DNA from: Hymenobacter translucens
Lineage (GTDB): Bacteria; Bacteroidota; Bacteroidia; Cytophagales; Hymenobacteraceae
DNA length: 64,000 nt
NCBI RefSeq assembly: GCF_020685205.1
Contig: NZ_JAJERB010000001.1
Location: 124,001 to 188,000, forward strand
Reading direction: 5' to 3'
Part shown: one piece after another, positions 61,302 through 64,000 of the stretch
How positions within the stretch are numbered: the stretch's first letter is position 1
Layout: each line of letters opens with the position of its first letter
Program-made: the position numbers and the translations under genes
The notes under the pieces: generated by a model
What the model was told of the DNA's origin: nothing
The model's input: the letters and a program-made list of their open reading frames with translations, nothing else
The model's database searches: none

Positions 61302-63089
61302 TTAATCGATTTTGAGAACGGCCAGGAAGGCTTCCTGGGGAATTTCGACGGAGCCGACGGAGCGCATTCGTTTTTTGCCCTCCTTTTGCTTTTCGAGCAG
61401 CTTGCGCTTACGGGAGATGTCGCCGCCGTAGCACTTGGCAATTACGTTTTTGCGCAGGGCCTTCACGGTTTCGCGGGCAATAATCTTTTGCCCGATGCTG
61501 GCCTGAATGGCAATGTCGAACATCTGACGGGGCAGCAGCTCGCGCAGCTTTTCGCAGATGCGCTTGCCCCACTCGTAGCTTTTGGAGCGGTGCACGATGG
61601 CCGACAGCGCGTCGACCTTCTCGCCGTTGAGCATAATGTCGAGCTTCACCATGTCCGACTCCCGGAAGCCGATCAGCTCGTAGTCGAGCGAGGCGTAGCC
61701 CCGGCTGATGGTCTTGAGCTTGTCGAAGAAGTCAAACACAATCTCGGACAGGGGCAGCTCAAAGTTCATCTCCACCCGCTCGCTCGTCAGGTAGGACTGG
61801 CCCTTGATGATGCCGCGCTTTTCCATGCACAGGGTGATGATGGCCCCCACATAGTCGGACGCGGTGATGATCTGGGCCTTGATGAAGGGCTCCTCGATGT
61901 GCTTCATCAGGTTGGGCTCGGGCATCTCCGAGGGCGCGTTTACGATCAGCAGCTGGTCCTTGGAGCCGATGGCGTGGAACTGCACCGAGGGCACGGTGGT
62001 GATTACCGTCATGTTGAACTCCCGCTCGAGGCGCTCCTGCACGATTTCCATGTGGAGCATGCCCAGAAAGCCGCAGCGGAAGCCGAAGCCCAGGGCCGCC
62101 GACGTCTCGGGCTCCCATACCAGGGAAGCGTCGTTGAGCTGCAGCTTTTCCATGGAGGAGCGCAACTCCTCGTACTCGGTGGTATCCACCGGGTAGATAC
62201 CGGCAAATACCATCGGCTTCACATCCTCGAAGCCGACAATGGCCTCGGCCGTGGGCCGGGCCACATGGGTGATGGTGTCGCCCACCTTTACTTCCCGGGC
62301 TTCCTTGATGCCGGAAATCAGGTAGCCGACGTTGCCGGCACTCATTTCGGGGCGGGGCTCCTGGTTGAGGCCCAGGATACCGATTTCGTCGGCGCCGTAC
62401 TCCTTGCCGGTAGCCATGAAGCGGAGCTTGTCGCCCTTGCGCATGGTGCCGTTCTTGATGCGGAACAAGACCTCGATGCCGCGGTAGGAATTAAACACCG
62501 AGTCGAAGATCAGGGCCTGCAGCGGGGCCTCGGGGTCGCCTTTCGGGGCCGGAATCCGCTCACAGATGGCGTTCAGAATGTTCTCGATGCCGATGCCGGC
62601 CTTGCCCGAGGCGTGGATAATGTCCTCTACGTCGCAGCCGATCAGGTCCACGATTTCGTCGGATACCTCCTCGGGCATGGCGTGGGGCAGGTCGATCTTA
62701 TTCAGGACCGGAATGATTTCCAGGTCGGCGCCAATGGCCAGGTACAGGTTGCTGATGGTCTGGGCCTCGATGCCCTGGGAGGCATCCACGATGAGCAAGG
62801 CTCCTTCGCAGGCGGCAATGGAGCGGCTTACTTCGTAGCTGAAGTCGACGTGGCCGGGCGTGTCAATGAGGTTCAGCGTGTAGATTTCCCCTTTGTAGGG
62901 GTACTGCATCTGAATGGCGTGGCTCTTGATGGTAATGCCCCGCTCGCGCTCCAGGTCCATGTTGTCGAGCAGCTGGGCCTGCATGTCGCGCTTGGCCACG
63001 GTGCTGGTAAACTCCAACAGCCGGTCGGCGAGGGTACTCTTGCCGTGGTCGATGTGGGCAATGATGCAGAAATTGCGGATGTTCTTCAC
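61302..63089 (-). CDS. lepA: Elongation factor 4
   Basis: Ribosome-associated GTPase of the EF-G/LepA group. The 595-residue protein has the P-loop [20 protein letters not shown], switch [17 protein letters not shown], and NKIDLPHA, then the LepA-specific C-terminal domain with [23 protein letters not shown] 63089 gives the standard N-terminus [16 protein letters not shown]; an in-frame TTG six codons upstream directly follows a TACCTTCG promoter-like box and is less likely. It is the first gene ahead of folD on this strand. Confidence 0.97.
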   Translation of the reverse strand: MKNIRNFCIIAHIDHGKSTLADRLLEFTSTVAKRDMQAQLLDNMDLERERGITIKSHAIQMQYPYKGEIYTLNLIDTPGHVDFSYEVSRSIAACEGALLIVDASQGIEAQTISNLYLAIGADLEIIPVLNKIDLPHAMPEEVSDEIVDLIGCDVEDIIHASGKAGIGIENILNAICERIPAPKGDPEAPLQALIFDSVFNSYRGIEVLFRIKNGTMRKGDKLRFMATGKEYGADEIGILGLNQEPRPEMSAGNVGYLISGIKEAREVKVGDTITHVARPTAEAIVGFEDVKPMVFAGIYPVDTTEYEELRSSMEKLQLNDASLVWEPETSAALGFGFRCGFLGMLHMEIVQERLEREFNMTVITTVPSVQFHAIGSKDQLLIVNAPSEMPEPNLMKHIEEPFIKAQIITASDYVGAIITLCMEKRGIIKGQSYLTSERVEMNFELPLSEIVFDFFDKLKTISRGYASLDYELIGFRESDMVKLDIMLNGEKVDALSAIVHRSKSYEWGKRICEKLRELLPRQMFDIAIQASIGQKIIARETVKALRKNVIAKCYGGDISRKRKLLEKQKEGKKRMRSVGSVEIPQEAFLAVLKID

Positions 63090-63110
63090 TCGGGAGGTAT
63101 TTTGCAAAGG

Positions 63111-63118
63111 CGAAGGTA
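63111..63118 (-). promoter_or_regulatory. -7-like box of lepA
   Basis: The minus strand reads TACCTTCG (TAnnTTCG variant), about 21 bases before the GTG start at 63089, giving a leader of roughly 15 nt. Confidence 0.5.
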
Positions 63119-63234
63119 GGCAAAAGGGCCCGCAAAAGCTATCCAGCCCGCTTCACGCTTCCGGCTCCGGTTTTAGGAAGTAGTTCGGGGAATACCTAGC
63201 TTTAGCACCCGTTTTCCCCTCTTTAATTCAATTT

Positions 63235-64000
63235 GTGGAACTGAACCTGTCCTCCGCTACCAAGTCAACATCCGAAAAAACCGTCATCACGGCCGTCAAC
63301 AGCACCTTGCTCTTTCTGCTGGCCTATCTGCTGGTACACGGCGTGTTTCAGCTTGCCACGGTCTACACAGCGGCTGACCTGGATATTCCCGGCGTCCTGC
63401 ACCTGAGCCGGGTGGAGTTTTTGATTACCGATCAGCAATGGTGGCGCGAAGCCGTGCTGGCCGTTTTCGGAGCCGGTCCGCTGGCCTGCACGGTCGTCTC
63501 CATTGCGGCCGCGCTCTGGTTCTGGAAGCGGCAGCGGCAGCAGCGGGGCCTCTTTAAGCTGTTTCTGTTCTGGGTGTCGGTGCACGCCTGCAACCTCGTG
63601 CTGGGCGGTACCATTGCCGGAACGCTCACGCAGTCGGGCTTCTACTACATTCCCACGTATATCCTGCTGCTGGGCAATACACCGAGCGTGCTGCTCTCCC
63701 TGCTGAGCGGCATACTGGCCATTGCCCTGGGCTATTTCGCTGCCATCGGCTTTCTGCAATGCCACGACTCCAAGACGCTCATGCGCTTCGACAACCGGAG
63801 CAAGCTTATTGTCTTCAACATCGTGGTGCCCTGGCTGGTCAGCAGCGCTGTGCTGACCCTGCTCAAATGGCCTGATATCACGATGCACGAACTGCTGACG
63901 TATGCCACCCTCAGCCTGCTGCTGGGCCCGATGGCTATTGCCTCCACCACGGAGATATTCAGCACGACCGTCGTTCAGCCCCAGAAAACGCAGCTGGCCC
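63235..64000 (+). CDS. Multi-pass membrane protein, cut by the window end
   Basis: A partial frame of 255 codons without a stop, starting at GTG 63235 (MELNLSSATKSTSEK). It has about six hydrophobic segments, for example TLLFLLAYLLVHGVF, AVFGAGPLACTVVSIAAALW, YILLLGNTPSVLLSLLSGIL and LLTYATLSLLLGPMAIA, with a HACNLVLGGTIAGTL loop. No family is recognised. A TAGCTTTA box at 63197-63204 could be its -7 element. It diverges from lepA. Confidence 0.7.
   Translation, partial: MELNLSSATKSTSEKTVITAVNSTLLFLLAYLLVHGVFQLATVYTAADLDIPGVLHLSRVEFLITDQQWWREAVLAVFGAGPLACTVVSIAAALWFWKRQRQQRGLFKLFLFWVSVHACNLVLGGTIAGTLTQSGFYYIPTYILLLGNTPSVLLSLLSGILAIALGYFAAIGFLQCHDSKTLMRFDNRSKLIVFNIVVPWLVSSAVLTLLKWPDITMHELLTYATLSLLLGPMAIASTTEIFSTTVVQPQKTQLA

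Noticed and set aside
61146..63119. Plus-strand open frame of 657 codons opposite lepA
   Set aside because: It is a shadow of lepA, caused by high GC in the third codon position. The product is low-complexity and His/Gly/Leu/Val-rich with no family features.

Overview
The window looks like chromosomal core sequence from a high-GC member of the Bacteroidota, most likely Hymenobacter or a close relative in the Cytophagales (inference). The signs are a type IX secretion sorting domain, a PorE-like OmpA protein, DUF4199, START-like and lmo0937 families, several TAnnTTTG/TAnnTTCG -7 promoter boxes, and an almost complete lack of Shine-Dalgarno sequences. I see no insertion sequence, prophage, integron or CRISPR array. 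About 50 protein genes, one tRNA and one candidate structured RNA are supported.

Layout. 0.1-8 kb (mostly minus): an LptF/G lipopolysaccharide permease, a START-like protein, tRNA-Met(CAT), an AraC regulator, a candidate ncRNA, a DUF3850 protein, then thrS and infC-rpmI-rplT. 8-25 kb: two TPR proteins, parC, pirin, a soluble multi-PAS histidine kinase, a 1472-residue secreted FG-GAP/IPT protein with a type IX sorting domain, and parE. 25-37 kb: an AI-2E family permease, a DUF2383 four-helix protein, a DEDDh exonuclease/GIY-YIG fusion, two divergent paralogous lipoproteins with kinase-like motifs, topoisomerase IB, an M48 lipoprotein, an App1-like phosphatase, and mtgA coupled to an NTF2-like lipoprotein. 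37-50 kb: a LON-domain protein, a metallophosphoesterase overlapping tail-to-tail with a lipid kinase, a second M48 protease, an L,D-transpeptidase, small envelope proteins, an ABC-F ATPase, 3-hydroxybutyryl-CoA dehydrogenase, msrA and dapD. 50-64 kb: a glycosyltransferase, fabH, a DtxR-type regulator, mnmE, citrate synthase, a small secreted protein, a queE/PorE-like OmpA pair, lepA-folD and a membrane protein cut by the window end.

Much of the region serves the cell envelope (LptF/G, MtgA, L,D-transpeptidase, M48 proteases, lipid phosphatase and kinase, OmpA, the type IX cargo), mixed with translation genes (thrS, infC, rpmI, rplT, tRNA-Met, mnmE, lepA, queE) and DNA topology genes (parC, parE, topoisomerase IB).

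Points most worth a second look: a promoter-to-terminator unit of about 250 nt with five internal hairpins and no convincing ORF (3278-3568); infC with an apparent ATA start behind a rare strong Shine-Dalgarno; the divergent lipoprotein pair with CotH/Fam20-like motifs, one lacking the putative catalytic aspartate; a motif shared by the upstream regions of parC and parE; and a 24-bp inverted repeat ahead of the DtxR gene.
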